A DNA stretch of 64,000 nucleotides from positions 6,279,501-6,343,500 of the forward strand of contig BSQZ01000026.1 of NCBI GenBank assembly GCA_033239005.1. Reading direction: 5' to 3'. Positions 26,342 to 33,869 of this stretch are shown one piece after another; position 1 is the stretch's first letter; each line of letters opens with the position of its first letter. A program made the translations under genes and the position numbers. The notes beneath the pieces are model-generated. The model was not told where the DNA came from and made no database searches. It saw nothing but the letters and a program-made list of their open reading frames with translations. This stretch comes from Lamellibrachia satsuma. Lineage: Eukaryota; Annelida; Polychaeta; Sabellida; Siboglinidae.

Positions 26342-29300
26342 CATTTATATTAAATTGCAGCTTGTTTGATGTGCGAATCCATTTTATATTAATGGCCCTG
26401 CGCCATCTGCAGCAGTTGAGCTTCTCCCTGCAGTTGTTAAACGAAACAACCGCATTAGTTGGTCCTGTTCGAGCAGTTGCATTGTGAATGCAAACTGGTG
26501 GTGAAGCAGGTAATGCTGCATTCACAACTACAGAATTAAAACGGTTTAGCTAAACCGTTTTAGTTAAATGTGTGAATGGTACAACAGTGTCTCGTAAGTA
26601 AACCAGACAACAAATCATTGGCCAGCCTAGCTGCGGAAGCAACTGAAAAAAAACACAACTAGATTTTAGTTTTTAATAAAATAAACTATGTGTTGCTGAT
26701 ATGAGTTGAAATCAGATGTATATGCGTTCAAAGTATCATGTATACAGTGTGTGTATATGAAATATTGTGTTTGTAAATAACAGACATTCCATGCATTTGT
26801 GATTTGAAATGTTGAAGCAAGCTACATTTGCAGAATGTGTATATTAAGACGAAAGAAAAGTTATGGTTTTCGGCCTATGCACCTATAAGAGTTACTAAAA
26901 CAACCATTTGTAACTACAATTAATAATATCATGGTGGTGGTTTACTTGGAAAACCTTGTTGAACACACATCTTAATTTCATGGGCCACACCATACTGTTA
27001 GATGACATTACGACATCAGTGCAGTATTCTGGCAACATTCGCTCGCCAAATGAAAATATATTTGTATACACCTACTCTATTCTTGCCAATAGGGATAAGA
27101 TATGGCCATGCTATTTGTATCCAAGCTCAACCAATGCAACATATTTTGGCCTTTGTTTATTAAACTAGTCTTCTTTCTGTCAAAATAATACGTTTGTTTG
27201 AGATTTTGCATTGGTTCGGTTTATGCCGGCTTACCTTAATACATCACCTTAGTTTAGGTTACCCTGATTTCATAGAACTGTGCATGCGCTTATAGGTCAC
27301 ACTGGTTTGCATGTCATTACAAGAAATTATCGGAATCTCCAACTTTTAGAATATATTCTGAGTAAACCACTGGCATGATATTCTTGAAGTTAGTTGCATG
27401 TGGTTAGTTTTGATTATATCTTTTAGGTGCATAGCCTCAAAACAATGCCTTTTGTTTCGTTTTAAATAACTTAAATGCACACACGTGCATAAATACAAAG
27501 GGGTGCATTTCAAACACTTCCTTCATAATAGAGTACTTTCCATTTACAAGAAGTTGACAGTTTGCACTTGTTGGCTACATACAGACTGGTTCACATTGCA
27601 TCCCTGATATATCAGAGGTGATCCACAGCAAGCACTGTCTCACTGTCTGGTATGAGATAAGGGGCTGCTACCAGCCAGGTCAAAAGGTGATATCCTCATC
27701 CACTACATATCCCTTAGCACAAGTGCCATCAGTGTCTGTCACTGTGGAATCACCACAGAAGCCCAAGAGCAGATGCAGGGCTTCAGTAATTACAAGTCCT
27801 TGCTACCTCATAATAAAAGTTCTCACAAACAAGTGGGCTATGACAGGACAGCAGCATACTCAGTAAACAAAGCACCAAACCACAGTGAGCCTACACAGAT
27901 GGAGAGAGTTATGACAACATTTTGCACAGCTGTAATATAATCCATAATATACACTGTCTGTAGTGTATTTCATGGGTTATGACAGTACAATACAACCATA
28001 TCAATCTGGCCAACAAAGCTCCTTTGTGTTTTTCCCATTTAATATGTTGGCTCTCTGAACTTAAATGTAGGTTATGACATTTGATCTGTACATTCGGCTG
28101 TAATATAACCTATAATATACACTGTGGCAGACCCAGCAGTGGGGTGTTTCTGACCTATCCGAAAGGCCAGATTGTTTGGCCTTTCAAACAGATTGAAGCA
28201 TGATTCTTAAAAAACAAATTACACTGGGAAAAAAATATGAATTTTTTATTTAACTGATCAAAAATGGTTTGAAAACACTTCTTAGCAGTTAATTACTTGT
28301 AATACAATACAATGTAAGCTAACAGTGAGTAACACATTCACAGTAGTTAGGGAGTGTTCAGTGCTACTGTAGACCATGTCACTGGGGCCTACATAATACC
28401 TACATGCCACTGTGAATGGACTTCCTGCTGTTAATCACAGAGAGCTGTGATTGTAGAAATACAGTCAGCCAATGTGGTGGGTGTGCTCAAGTTCCTGCTG
28501 GTTAAAACTTATCTTTATTCTGTATGGATTGGGCAATATGTGGGGTGGACAGTCACTGGACATGGTGCACAGTCACCAAACACTGCTGCATTGTTCAAGT
28601 ATTACTAGCTGACCACAGGGCGCATTCAGAGCTTTCACATTCCAGTGAGACACCAACACTGCTGATAGAATGAGGGGCAATTAATTACCTCAGCAAATCT
28701 CTTACTTGACTAGCCACTAATGTTTAAACTGCTCAACACATCAAGGGACAATCTTCTTTTAGAAAACTGCAAGTCCTGTCCTGAAAGGTGCTGACTATAT
28801 TAACCCAATATAAGACTATGTACAGTGAAAAAATTGTGGTCATATATAGGACTTATTCCACATTCTCATTTTGGGTGCTGAAAGTCATAACATATATAAA
28901 AAGTTAGCTTAAGATTGAATTATTAAGAAAATACAGTAAGTAGATACCTACTAAACTATAAGAATAATGTCAGTACACCTGACAACAGACTCCAGAGGGT
29001 TGCAATTTGGATGTTGTACTATAATAACACAACAATGAAATACACTGCTGAAAAAATTTTTGGAAAAAGAAAATGTTTTTCAAATTTTTTTTGCACCAAT
29101 TTTACCCATTGTTCCCCCATTCTAGAATTTTGCATTCACAATTTGTATCAATATATCTATGTCTTCAAAAAATTTGTCAAGTTAGAGGCACATGACAACA
29201 TTTTAAAAATAATGGGTACGATTTTGGGTGCTTACTCCTTATTCATATTACACTAGGGAATTACAGAGACAATTTGCAAGTAAATGTTTAGTTCTTTTGC

Positions 29301-32300
29301 ACAAGTGCTCAAGTATTGCCACTTGCAGTCATTGGTTACAATTTAAGTAAATTCTGAGACATCAACTTTTTGACCATTGGTGGATTTTACATGGAATGAC
29401 TGAGGTACATCTAACTATGTGTTCAGATTTTTGTTTGCATTTGATGACCATATGTACATATTTAATTTTCTTAGTAGAGATGGAATATGTAGTAAAACCA
29501 ACTATATATAGGATCTGATATTGTGTTGTGATCTATTGATAAATAAATAAATTTATAAAAACACAAACTTTTATTTGAAATATTGTTTTCAACATGAAGC
29601 CATTTGAATGGGGCACCCAAATATGGTGCATTATATAGGCATTGTACCAGCCGTTCATATAAAAAATAAATTGGAATTTTAGTTCCATGGCCACATAGCA
29701 TTTTTGGCTGGTAAATATAGGCCACTTTTCAATACGTACCAACTTTGGAGATCAGTATCTCATAAACAAGATAGAAACTTCAAACTTCTCATTTACTTAC
29801 ATATGTAGGTGGACTATTGATCAAAATAATATTCATTTGTGTTCTAACATGTTTTATTGTTGAAATATGGGTCTAAAATCATTAATTGGCTAAATTTCGC
29901 ACATAAAAACGCACTACTTCAGTGACAGATTGTGAGAGAACTAATATATAGATGTGGAACTATAGTATGCCTGTTACCATCTACATATAGTGGAAAATAA
30001 GCAGGTCAAACCTCAGAATTATAGCACAAATAGTTTTTGAGTTACTGGTATTTTAATAGAACAAGAAATCTTCATGATTTCATAAAAGTGGCAACAATGA
30101 CAGAATCCGCCAAATTTGAGATGGTCATAATTCAGAAACTATTTGAGCTAGTCCTACATAATAAATTATGGTTTGACACATGTGGTTATATTGACCTGTG
30201 GATTAATCTGATAATTTCTTTTTATTAAAAAAATATCAGCGCAACATGCCTTGGTTGATCTGAGACAGAATGCCCCTAAAATAACACAGTAGCCAGTGTG
30301 AATGATCAAGATAATTCTATGTATGACTCACCAAGCTACTGACTGTGACTGTCTGAGAGCCCATTGTGATGTACAGGAATGATTGGGGGTTATGATTGAG
30401 ACTGCATACTTTATACACTAATACAGCCCTTCTACTGGCAGCAGGTGTCTCAAGTGTGAATAGATTTTCCAGTGTGTTTAAGGTTACTTGGTTCGTCAGA
30501 TTTAATTATTTAAATCAGAGTTCCAATTAACTGAACTATTCTATAACACATACAATGAAATGATACAGCGCATGTAACCTATTTTGAAATAATGCAGGGC
30601 TGTATTTTTTACAGATACAGTCTCAGGTGTTCATATGTCTTCCCTTTCATGCACTATGGTTTCCCAAAGGGCCACCATGGCAGGGTATTCTGCATACAGA
30701 TGCAATATAATTTTACACTATCAACACAGTTCAAGTAGGCAGTGCCCTATTCAATGTTTAATTGAACCCTAAATAACCAAGATTAATTATCATCATGATA
30801 TCATGTATCACATTGTATTAGTAAAGCTGTATTGTGTATAATTATCTGTGGTACATATCAATATTGCACATCATTAAAGTCTTATTCTTCAACCCTCTTC
30901 TACAATCTTTAAAATACATTTATTTGTCCCAAAATTCAAAGCATGATAATAATAATAGACAGTTGCTACTTCAACTGAATCTGACAAATGACAGCACCAG
31001 GGGTTCACTGTAGGTCAGCAGATGAAACCAAGAATGTGAATACCACCGTCTCCATGGAACTAACTGCAGCTTGATGACATGTTCCAGCAAGTTTGTGTTT
31101 ACAAAGTAATCACAGGCAGCTGACCTCTCCTGTCTGGCTTCAGGAGCCCTTAATCTGGGAAACAAAGTGGATTTGTCTGGTGTGAGGGCATACTAGAATT
31201 TTAAGTGGTTCAACACCCTGCTCATGCTAAATTTACATCCACACACTCAGGCTAATGTGTCAGATCTGCATACCCTCAAATTCGTGCACTTGTCATTAAA
31301 ATTTCACCTGACTTGATCTGGTCTATTGGACCTATTCAATAATTGGTGGCAATGCCACATGCATCTGTGTACTCACACGTGCACGCACACAAGCACATCT
31401 TTGATTTGCAGTGCATTAGAGCAGCACCCACTGTGAGTTGCTCAATAGACTCTGTCAGCAGTTCAGGTTATGACTCTAGTAGGCGGTGTTCCATTGTTAT
31501 GCAGTGGAATTTCAATTACAAACACTGACGTCATCTTAGAAGCATTTGAACAATGTTTCCATGGTCTTACAGGAAGAGGCTGGTACAATGAGGCTTGGGG
31601 GTAACCTAGGTGACATGTTAGTGCCAGTCTGACTGGGGAATTTATTATGCAGTTATAATGAAGTATTTGTTGATAAATGTGTACATTCAGTGGCAGGATA
31701 AAGTGATTGAGTAGAAAACCTTCCTATATTTGCAACTACTGCAAGCTGTAGGATCAGTGTTTCCTGAAAATGTCTTTCACCATTATTAACACACATGCAT
31801 GCATGTATTTTTTGCAATGGCATAGATAATTTAAGATTTATTACACATTTATACGAATAATTATGATTTCCATCTACTGAGCACTTGTTATTTCTGATTC
31901 TGAAATAAACAGCCAAAACAGGCGTCACTAGCTGCTGTGTGAAGATTCACCATTGGGGTCTAAAGTAGGCTAATAACTCTGGACAGTGATTCATCCCAGG
32001 GGCTAAACTGTACGTCTATTTACCAAGCTCAGTGTGACGTCTCTTACTGTCTATACACATACAGAGCTACCTGCCTGCATTGTTTGTGTTAACATTTATC
32101 TATGTTCTCAACATTCGTTAGCTAATTCACATATACAGGTCCAGTTAAATGTTCCCTCAAGAAAAAATAAGATTAACGTAAAATTTTAATTAAGTCCAAA
32201 TAACTCATAATATACCTAAACATTAAATTATATGTCTGCCCATTTATCACTAGGTGCCGCAAAGGATTAAAACCTGAAATACGTCCAAGAATTCCCAAGA

Positions 32301-33693
32301 AATATGAGATCCTGTTTAGTAGACTGGCTCAGTACCTAGTGAAAATGATATCTCGCAACCAAGAATGTGTTTTTTTGTGATACAAAAGGTTAAATAAACA
32401 TGCTATGTATAGTGCAGCGTGCATCTTGTTTATGTTGAGCTCATTCCTGGATTCATGTCTGAACCAGGGTCAGACTATTATATAGTGTACATATTTTTTA
32501 TTTCAACTGTATTGTTCCTTTATGTGGAACTTCTACAAACAGATTAAAATTTAAATAAAAGTTAGGATTGGTAAAACATACATATTCTTTAGCAGTTGAG
32601 TTATGCAATAAATGAAAAAGCAAAACTATGGAGTGTGGACATGTAATTATTTAGTAATATTTCTGCTAAGATAAAACAACACAAGAAGACACTTTTTGAA
32701 TTGTAATGAAAAGTATCCTTCTTCTTAATCTTATCATACAAGTAATAATAGAAAGTAGTTCTAATTTATTTTACCAACCTTCTTTCACACATAGCCCATT
32801 GTGAACCAATGGAGAAGAGATGTTGACAATATTTGTTTGTAGACAAATAATAATGGACTGATCAAATCCAAAACTGACATTCCATTCACGAAGTGCCTGT
32901 TTAGTTCTCAAGTGGACCATCAGTGGATTATTTACATTTAGGTTCACATACAAGGACACTTCACTGCCTTTCTAGTGTCATTATCATCCTCCATATGAAA
33001 AGTCAACAATCAGTGGATTATCTATAATTAGGTCCAGGTGTTGATAATCTTTCTAGTGTCACTGTCTTTCTCCATATCTAAGTGGACCACTATCATAAGT
33101 GGATTATGTCAGGTCCACATACATACTGACACTTAACATTCTTTTTTTCAGCATGTAATAAGGAAATATATTTTAATTTCTCGGATTAACTTTTCTGGAT
33201 GTTTATTCCTACGCTGGTTGTGGACAATAACAATTTGTCATGTCGTGTTAGCAACAGCTTCTTTCTGTTAAGATGCTGACATCACAGACAACAACCATTT
33301 AATTATGTTTTGATCTTACCAGAGTCACGGTTATTGAAATTTTTAAACCAAGCATAATTTCTAGAATAGGACGAATTCTGAAATTGGATAGCATACCTTC
33401 ACTAAATCTAGAACAACCCATTTACTCTACTTTTTACACTACGATCTGACTATTTACATAAAAAGGACTGGAAAGAGAGGACGTTAATTTTAGTGACGTT
33501 TAAATATCTCGACAATAACCTGAATAAGAGTCATAAGAACACACTTACCGAAGGTTTGTGTGAAGGCACATGAGAGAATGTTGAATAAGATTAACGTGAA
33601 GAACACAATGTGGTGATACGACAGGCGTCGCCTGTCACCAGACGATGTTGCCGTCTTCCTTTTAATAAATGGCTTCATTGTCTCCATAGCCAT
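1173..33693 (-). CDS. sdk: Sidekick-type cell-adhesion protein, 3'-partial (signal peptide, Ig1-6, FN3 1-6)
   Basis: Sidekick proteins are single-pass membrane adhesion molecules with six Ig and thirteen FN3 domains, acting homophilically at synapses and epithelial tricellular junctions. Here seventeen exons splice in frame (145+270+297+112+233+151+128+117+168+279+141+186+630+99+186+371+232 nt) to give about 1248 residues: signal peptide 1-48, Ig1 49-138, Ig2 to 237, Ig3 to 352, Ig4 to 445, Ig5 to 540, Ig6 to 633, FN3-1 to 742, FN3-2/3 to 952, FN3-4 to 1047, FN3-5/6 to 1248. Family landmarks are LDLP in Ig2, VSHDASVTV in Ig6, VSAVNDVGQGP in FN3-1, INGINQGYKI in FN3-3 and FQTMQAPP between FN3-5 and 6. 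Most introns are phase 1, typical of shuffled Ig/FN3 modules. The start is the first ATG after an in-frame TAA immediately upstream. The last seven FN3 domains, membrane segment and tail lie outside the window. A Dscam or contactin is ruled out by domain order and these landmarks. Confidence 0.93.
1405..2442 (-). other. sdk intron 16 with the 3' tail of a minus-strand LINE
   Basis: At 1626-1646 ATCAA repeats precede about 200 bp of repeat-like sequence. Such a pentamer run is the usual 3' tail of a non-LTR element lying on the minus strand. No reverse-transcriptase sequence is seen. The rest is AT-rich. Confidence 0.4.
2443..2813 (-). CDS. sdk: sdk exon 16 (FN3-5 and start of FN3-6)
   Basis: Acceptor GTTTCAG, phase 1; donor TGGACG|GTAAGT, phase 0. 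It encodes PPDPPYRLAITNTQSTSV, the FN3 core, then FQTMQAPPAGPPDDITV, a sidekick-specific inter-domain sequence. Confidence 0.94.
2814..3488 (-). other. sdk intron 15
   Basis: AT-rich intron. I see no gene or recognisable repeat in it. Confidence 0.6.
3489..3674 (-). CDS. sdk: sdk exon 15 (second half of FN3-4)
   Basis: Acceptor GTGCCTAG, donor CCACCAG|GTACTC, phase 1 to 1, 186 nt. It encodes YELSYMKKGQLITKV and NYTVTGLTATTTYMVEIVAL, ending TGVPP. Confidence 0.93.
3916..3948. repeat. (TA)n microsatellite
   Basis: About sixteen TA units in sdk intron 14, between exons 14 and 15. Confidence 0.95.
4254..4352 (-). CDS. sdk: sdk exon 14 (first half of FN3-4)
   Basis: Acceptor GTTCCAG, donor CTTCGTG|GTGAGT, phase 1 to 1, 99 nt. 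It encodes PEQVGSLRFEDVIDKTFIAL then WTPPARINGILRG, the FN3 A-B strands with the conserved Trp. Confidence 0.92.
4649..5278 (-). CDS. sdk: sdk exon 13 (FN3-2 and FN3-3)
   Basis: The largest coding exon of the gene (630 nt, phase 1 to 1). Acceptor GTTGCAG, donor GAAGATG|GTAAGT. It encodes IIQWKPPLEDDWNGALLGY, DLIIFQEYEVAVAAYNAKG, then LNWKPPKPGFINGINQGYKI and YSITVLCFTSQGNGP, matching sidekick FN3-2 and FN3-3 in order. The open frame beyond 5278 is intron. Confidence 0.95.
5279..5761 (-). other. sdk intron 12
   Basis: Nothing recognisable seen apart from the splice sites. Confidence 0.55.
5762..5947 (-). CDS. sdk: sdk exon 12 (second half of FN3-1)
   Basis: Acceptor TTCTTGTAG, donor CAACAAC|GTAAGT, phase 1 to 1. 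It encodes YTVTGLRPAQRYQFRVSAV then NDVGQGPASG and VVTLPQQ, matching sidekick FN3-1. Confidence 0.94.
6030..6070 (+). repeat. Dispersed repeat motif, copy 1 of 3
   Basis: GCCATTGGCTTATTGAGAG and following bases recur near 16668 and, diverged, near 38466. Family unknown; probably the edge of a short interspersed element. Confidence 0.5.
6344..6484 (-). CDS. sdk: sdk exon 11 (first half of FN3-1)
   Basis: Acceptor TGTTGTAG, donor TCCCCTG|GTCAGT, 141 nt, phase 1 to 1. It encodes LPYSPSVTSVELST and VAWQPGYDGKSPISRFVVQY, the junction from Ig6 into FN3-1. Confidence 0.94.
6581..7165. repeat. 83 bp minisatellite, 7 copies
   Basis: AGTGGTGTTGTACTGCC recurs at 6581, 6664, 6747 and onward every 83 bp with few differences, inside sdk intron 10. 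High identity indicates recent expansion. Confidence 0.95.
7396..7674 (-). CDS. sdk: sdk exon 10 (Ig6)
   Basis: Acceptor GTCCACAG, donor ATCATAG|GTGGGT, 279 nt, phase 1 to 1. It encodes a whole Ig domain: LQCQVSHDASVTVTWVWYHN, DGSLRITSVRNQDVGTYRC and SVGGNDSASAAIEI. Both disulfide cysteines and the core Trp are present. Confidence 0.95.
7855..8155. repeat. Degenerate 15-16 bp minisatellite, left part
   Basis: Diverged copies of GAATGATGTGACAACC. The same repeat resumes at 9179-9300, on the other side of the transposon at 8156-9178. The three long minus frames here are repeat artefacts. Confidence 0.85.
8156..9178. mobile_element. Non-autonomous hAT-like DNA transposon (about 1.0 kb)
   Basis: The left end CAGGGCATCACGTTTG and the reverse complement of the right end CAGGGCTTCACGTTTG form a 16 bp terminal inverted repeat with one mismatch. 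Similarity resumes after a gap (AGGCGAGC). CAGGG termini are usual for hAT elements. ATCGCT/AGCGAT motifs cluster near both ends and could be transposase-binding sites. No transposase is recognised. Flanks GGCAAC and GACAAC are a poor duplication; the repetitive target hides the true one. The family call is inference. Confidence 0.75.
9179..9300. repeat. Degenerate 15-16 bp minisatellite, right part
   Basis: Continuation of the array at 7855-8155, split by the transposon. Confidence 0.8.
9311..9478 (-). CDS. sdk: sdk exon 9 (second half of Ig5)
   Basis: Acceptor TGCTCCAG, donor GTGACAC|GTACGT, 168 nt, phase 1 to 1. It encodes VLQSELLIAMTEISDAGNY then TCNVSNTIGVATASAYLRV. Confidence 0.93.
9632..9659. 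repeat. (TA)n microsatellite
   Basis: Simple TA run in sdk intron 8. Confidence 0.9.
9892..10008 (-). CDS. sdk: sdk exon 8 (first half of Ig5)
   Basis: Acceptor CTGTTGTAG, donor TACAAAG|GTATGG, 117 nt, phase 1 to 1. It encodes PPEIRKKPQNLSVIAGQSAR then FLCEVSGAPQPVVTWYKG. Confidence 0.93.
10255..10269. repeat. Poly-G run
   Basis: A G tract of about 13 bases in sdk intron 7, possibly G-quadruplex-prone on the non-template strand. Confidence 0.9.
10389..10516 (-). CDS. sdk: sdk exon 7 (second half of Ig4)
   Basis: Acceptor TTTGCCAG (phase 2), donor GTGACCA|GTAAGT (phase 1), 128 nt. It encodes YQLEETGSLRVEGIKPDDAG then MFQCFVSNEAGEINSATWL. Confidence 0.93.
10662..10800. repeat. 69 bp direct duplication
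   Basis: Two near-identical 69 bp copies (TCACAGTCCTCTTGG at 10681 and 10750) in sdk intron 6. Confidence 0.9.
11041..11152. repeat. 56 bp direct duplication
   Basis: TTTTCCCTCCTTATCTCTC recurs at 11041 and 11097. Same intron as the 69 bp pair. Confidence 0.9.
11338..11488 (-). CDS. sdk: sdk exon 6 (first half of Ig4)
   Basis: Acceptor TACTTGCAG (phase 1), donor GACAGCAG|GTCAGT (phase 2), 151 nt. It encodes KPSFVSLPPPELSPDYGSS then IPCNAIGIPNLTYKWYRN. Confidence 0.94.
11536..11660. repeat. Purine-rich GA tract
   Basis: Irregular GAGAGA/GGGAGA sequence on the plus strand. The pre-mRNA copy is pyrimidine-rich. Confidence 0.7.
11730..12935. repeat. 60 bp satellite, about 20 copies
   Basis: Exact 60 bp period, unit containing CTTGATGTGACAGTGGACAGG. 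Because 60 is divisible by 3 and the unit lacks stops in several frames, long open frames (up to 480 codons) run through on both strands. They are not genes: the array sits wholly inside the intron between the well-defined exons 11338-11488 and 13006-13238. Copies differ at four main sites (ATCCC/ATACC, GGACA/GGGGA, CTGCT/CTACT, GACTG/GATTG), partly alternating as 120 bp dimers near 12541-12780. Confidence 0.95.
13006..13238 (-). CDS. sdk: sdk exon 5 (second half of Ig3)
   Basis: Acceptor TTGTTTCAG (phase 2), donor GTCTATG|GTGAGT (phase 1), 233 nt. It encodes LSYLTLKWYRVNSATEKV and LFIKNPTTSDTGTYLCEATF. Confidence 0.93.
13239..14040 (-). other. sdk intron 4
   Basis: AT-rich intron. I see no gene or clear repeat in it. 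Confidence 0.5.
14041..14152 (-). CDS. sdk: sdk exon 4 (first half of Ig3)
   Basis: Acceptor CCTTACAG (phase 1), donor AATGCCAG|GTTTGC (phase 2), 112 nt. It encodes PPVIVIPPSPTTAVQG then SDSVAILECVANAR. Confidence 0.92.
14356..14652 (-). CDS. sdk: sdk exon 3 (Ig2, lacking the disulfide cysteines)
   Basis: Acceptor GTTCCAG, donor GTCAACG|GTGAGT, 297 nt, phase 1 to 1. It encodes DACVLDLPPLDSYPAPIMQW, QLVILETRTDDNKRFSV and TAVNSY. The LDLP motif is a sidekick hallmark. No Cys sits about 12 residues before the Trp, and the expected second Cys (Y-x-C) reads F-S-V. Confidence 0.93.
14653..17957 (-). other. sdk intron 2 (3.3 kb)
   Basis: AT-rich. It contains a short CA/CATG-rich patch near 16072-16130 and a copy of the GCCATTGGCTTATTGAGAG repeat near 16668. 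No exon-like frame with matching phase was found between Ig1 and Ig2. Confidence 0.6.
16665..16700 (+). repeat. Dispersed repeat motif, copy 2 of 3
   Basis: GCCATTGGCTTATTGAGAG, shared with 6033 and, diverged, 38466. Confidence 0.5.
17958..18227 (-). CDS. sdk: sdk exon 2 (Ig1)
   Basis: Acceptor GTGTTTCAG, donor GTCGCAT|GTAAGT, 270 nt, phase 1 to 1. It encodes PTTFTQQPLAGSPEVQNNTK, LLCLASGLPKPVYRWQKDG and LKDAGTYQCVASNAHGALLS. Both Cys and the Trp are present. Confidence 0.94.
19278..20333 (-). mobile_element. 5'-truncated, degenerate non-LTR retrotransposon flanked by an 18 bp target-site duplication
   Basis: Perfect direct repeats ATTTGTAGTTATTCGGAT at 19278-19295 and 20316-20333 bound the insert. 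The minus strand encodes the C-terminal end of a reverse transcriptase: LPTLLYACETWTVYQ, then LRWAGHAARCRKDASKV, then a C2H2-like motif CPNCQRTFQAQFGLFSHLRT with downstream His. Several stops and frame changes break it. The 3' end abuts a short ACG-type tail (GACGACG on the minus strand). Such Zn-finger tails are known from LINE ORF2 proteins of aquatic invertebrates. This is not a host zinc-finger gene. Confidence 0.88.
20221..20315. repeat. Direct duplication of about 45-50 bp inside the LINE 5' end
   Basis: CAGAGAACTTGTC occurs twice with matching downstream GCAGATATTATTAATGT segments. Confidence 0.75.
21418..21514. repeat. 47 bp direct duplication
   Basis: GCATGACTTCACACAAGGAA recurs 47 bp apart. 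Confidence 0.9.
21861..22090 (+). mobile_element. tRNA-derived SINE-like element
   Basis: GCTGTGGCTCAGTGGTTAG contains a consensus-like A box (21870-21880). A weaker B box (CATTTCGAAG) follows at about 21913. The body has TGTCTGTGTCTTTCAGA and GACTTGTCCCACATTC, the latter recurring near 28850. Not a functional tRNA: no acceptor stem or anticodon arm can be folded convincingly. Confidence 0.7.
22010..22640 (+). repeat. Old dispersed/duplicated segment, copy A
   Basis: It aligns in order with 28800-29410: GGACTATGCACAG, CTCATTGTCCTTTCACC, TAAATTATGAGACATC-like and TTTTTGACCATTGGT blocks. Roughly 65-75% similar by eye. Confidence 0.65.
23226..23300 (+). repeat. Dispersed repeat pair, copy 1
   Basis: CACTGTCCAACGAAGACTC with flanks resembles 24530-24600 (TACTGTCCAATGAAGACCC). 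Confidence 0.5.
24135..24392 (+). repeat. Dispersed repeat family, copy 1 of 3
   Basis: It shares CAACTAGATTTTAGTTTT and GTGATTTGAAATGTTGAAGC with 26590-26835, and more weakly with 46020-46200. Confidence 0.65.
24724..25035 (-). mobile_element. SINE-like element on the minus strand
   Basis: Read on the minus strand, the head (from 25035) has TAGCATACCGGTTAGACT (A-box-like) and GGTTTCAAATTCGAACC (B-box-like). The body ends with the plus-strand motif TATATAGCGCGGTATCC and AGTGCTTTACG, a conserved core seen in widespread invertebrate SINE-like repeats. Confidence 0.7.
25195..25252. repeat. GC-rich GGGCCT/GGGCTGG patch
   Basis: An imperfect GC-rich patch (GGGCCCGGGCTGGGCTG) in otherwise AT-rich intron. 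Origin unclear. Confidence 0.5.
26213..26339. repeat. (TA)n microsatellite cluster
   Basis: Three TA runs at 26213-26229, 26231-26248 and 26273-26339. The Ile-Tyr-rich frames through them are artefacts. Confidence 0.95.
26470..26562. repeat. Inverted repeat pair and perfect 26 bp palindrome
   Basis: TTGTGAATGCA (about 26481) pairs with TGCATTCACAA (about 26515) as a stem. Just to the right, 26537-26562 is a perfect palindrome centred on GGTTTAGCTAAACC. It may be the end or centre of a small MITE. Confidence 0.8.
26590..26835 (+). repeat. Dispersed repeat family, copy 2 of 3
   Basis: See 24135-24392; the shared end is ATGCATTTGTGATTTGAAAT. Confidence 0.65.
28800..29410 (+). repeat. Old dispersed/duplicated segment, copy B
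   Basis: Collinear with 22010-22640, in the same orientation about 6.8 kb away. Confidence 0.65.
30972..31160 (-). other. Orphan exon-like open stretch
   Basis: The minus strand has a good acceptor (CTTTGTTTCCCAG) followed by an open frame of about 62 codons (LRAPEARQERSAACDYF at its start) ending in TGA. Base composition is richer than the surroundings. No family recognised and no phase-compatible place in sdk. It could be an exon of a nested or alternative transcript, an exonised repeat, or chance. Confidence 0.25.
32910..33150. repeat. Degenerate repeat of about 90-100 bp, three copies
   Basis: Copies share CAGTGGATTAT, CTTTCTAGTGTCA and TCCATAT in order. Confidence 0.6.
33549..33693 (-). 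CDS. sdk: sdk exon 1, signal peptide
   Basis: ATG at 33693 directly follows an in-frame TAA. It encodes a basic n-region (IKRK, RRR) and a hydrophobic core HIVFFTLILFNILSCAF, then TQTF. Donor ACCTTCG|GTAAGT, phase 1. Position and splice phase fit Ig1. Internal ATGs two and five codons on are alternative starts. Confidence 0.88.
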
Positions 33694-33828
33694 TTATCGT
33701 CCTCTTTCACAAGTCTAAAAACCACACAACGTTCTTCGGCGTACTCATCGCTCTCTCGAAAAATAACACTTCTGAGAACGTACATCCACAGTCGGTTCAC
33801 ATCGATTCATTCGCCACATTACGAAGTT

Positions 33829-33861
33829 TTACTTGTCCACGGGTCGTGTTTGGGACGCCAT
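33829..33861 (-). other. Short upstream ORF in the sdk leader (MASQTRPVDK)
   Basis: AAGATGGCGTC resembles the TISU/YY1-type initiator (SAASATGGCGGC, one mismatch). The 10-codon ORF is out of frame with the main ATG 168 nt downstream. If transcription starts near here, this ATG may mark the promoter or regulate translation. Confidence 0.4.
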
Positions 33862-33869
33862 CTTCCGTG

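Larger units (their letters stand above)
18228..33548 (-). other. sdk intron 1 (15.3 kb)
   Basis: A giant first intron between the signal-peptide exon and Ig1. The splice is in frame (TTC G | AG TTC). It holds a LINE fragment, SINE-like copies, (TA)n runs, a palindrome, an old 0.6 kb direct duplication and a diverged repeat family, listed separately. No host exon is convincingly seen. Long first introns often carry enhancers, but nothing here identifies one. Confidence 0.75.

Noticed and set aside
26229..26525. Ile-Tyr-rich ORFs
   Set aside because: Translations of (TA)n microsatellites.
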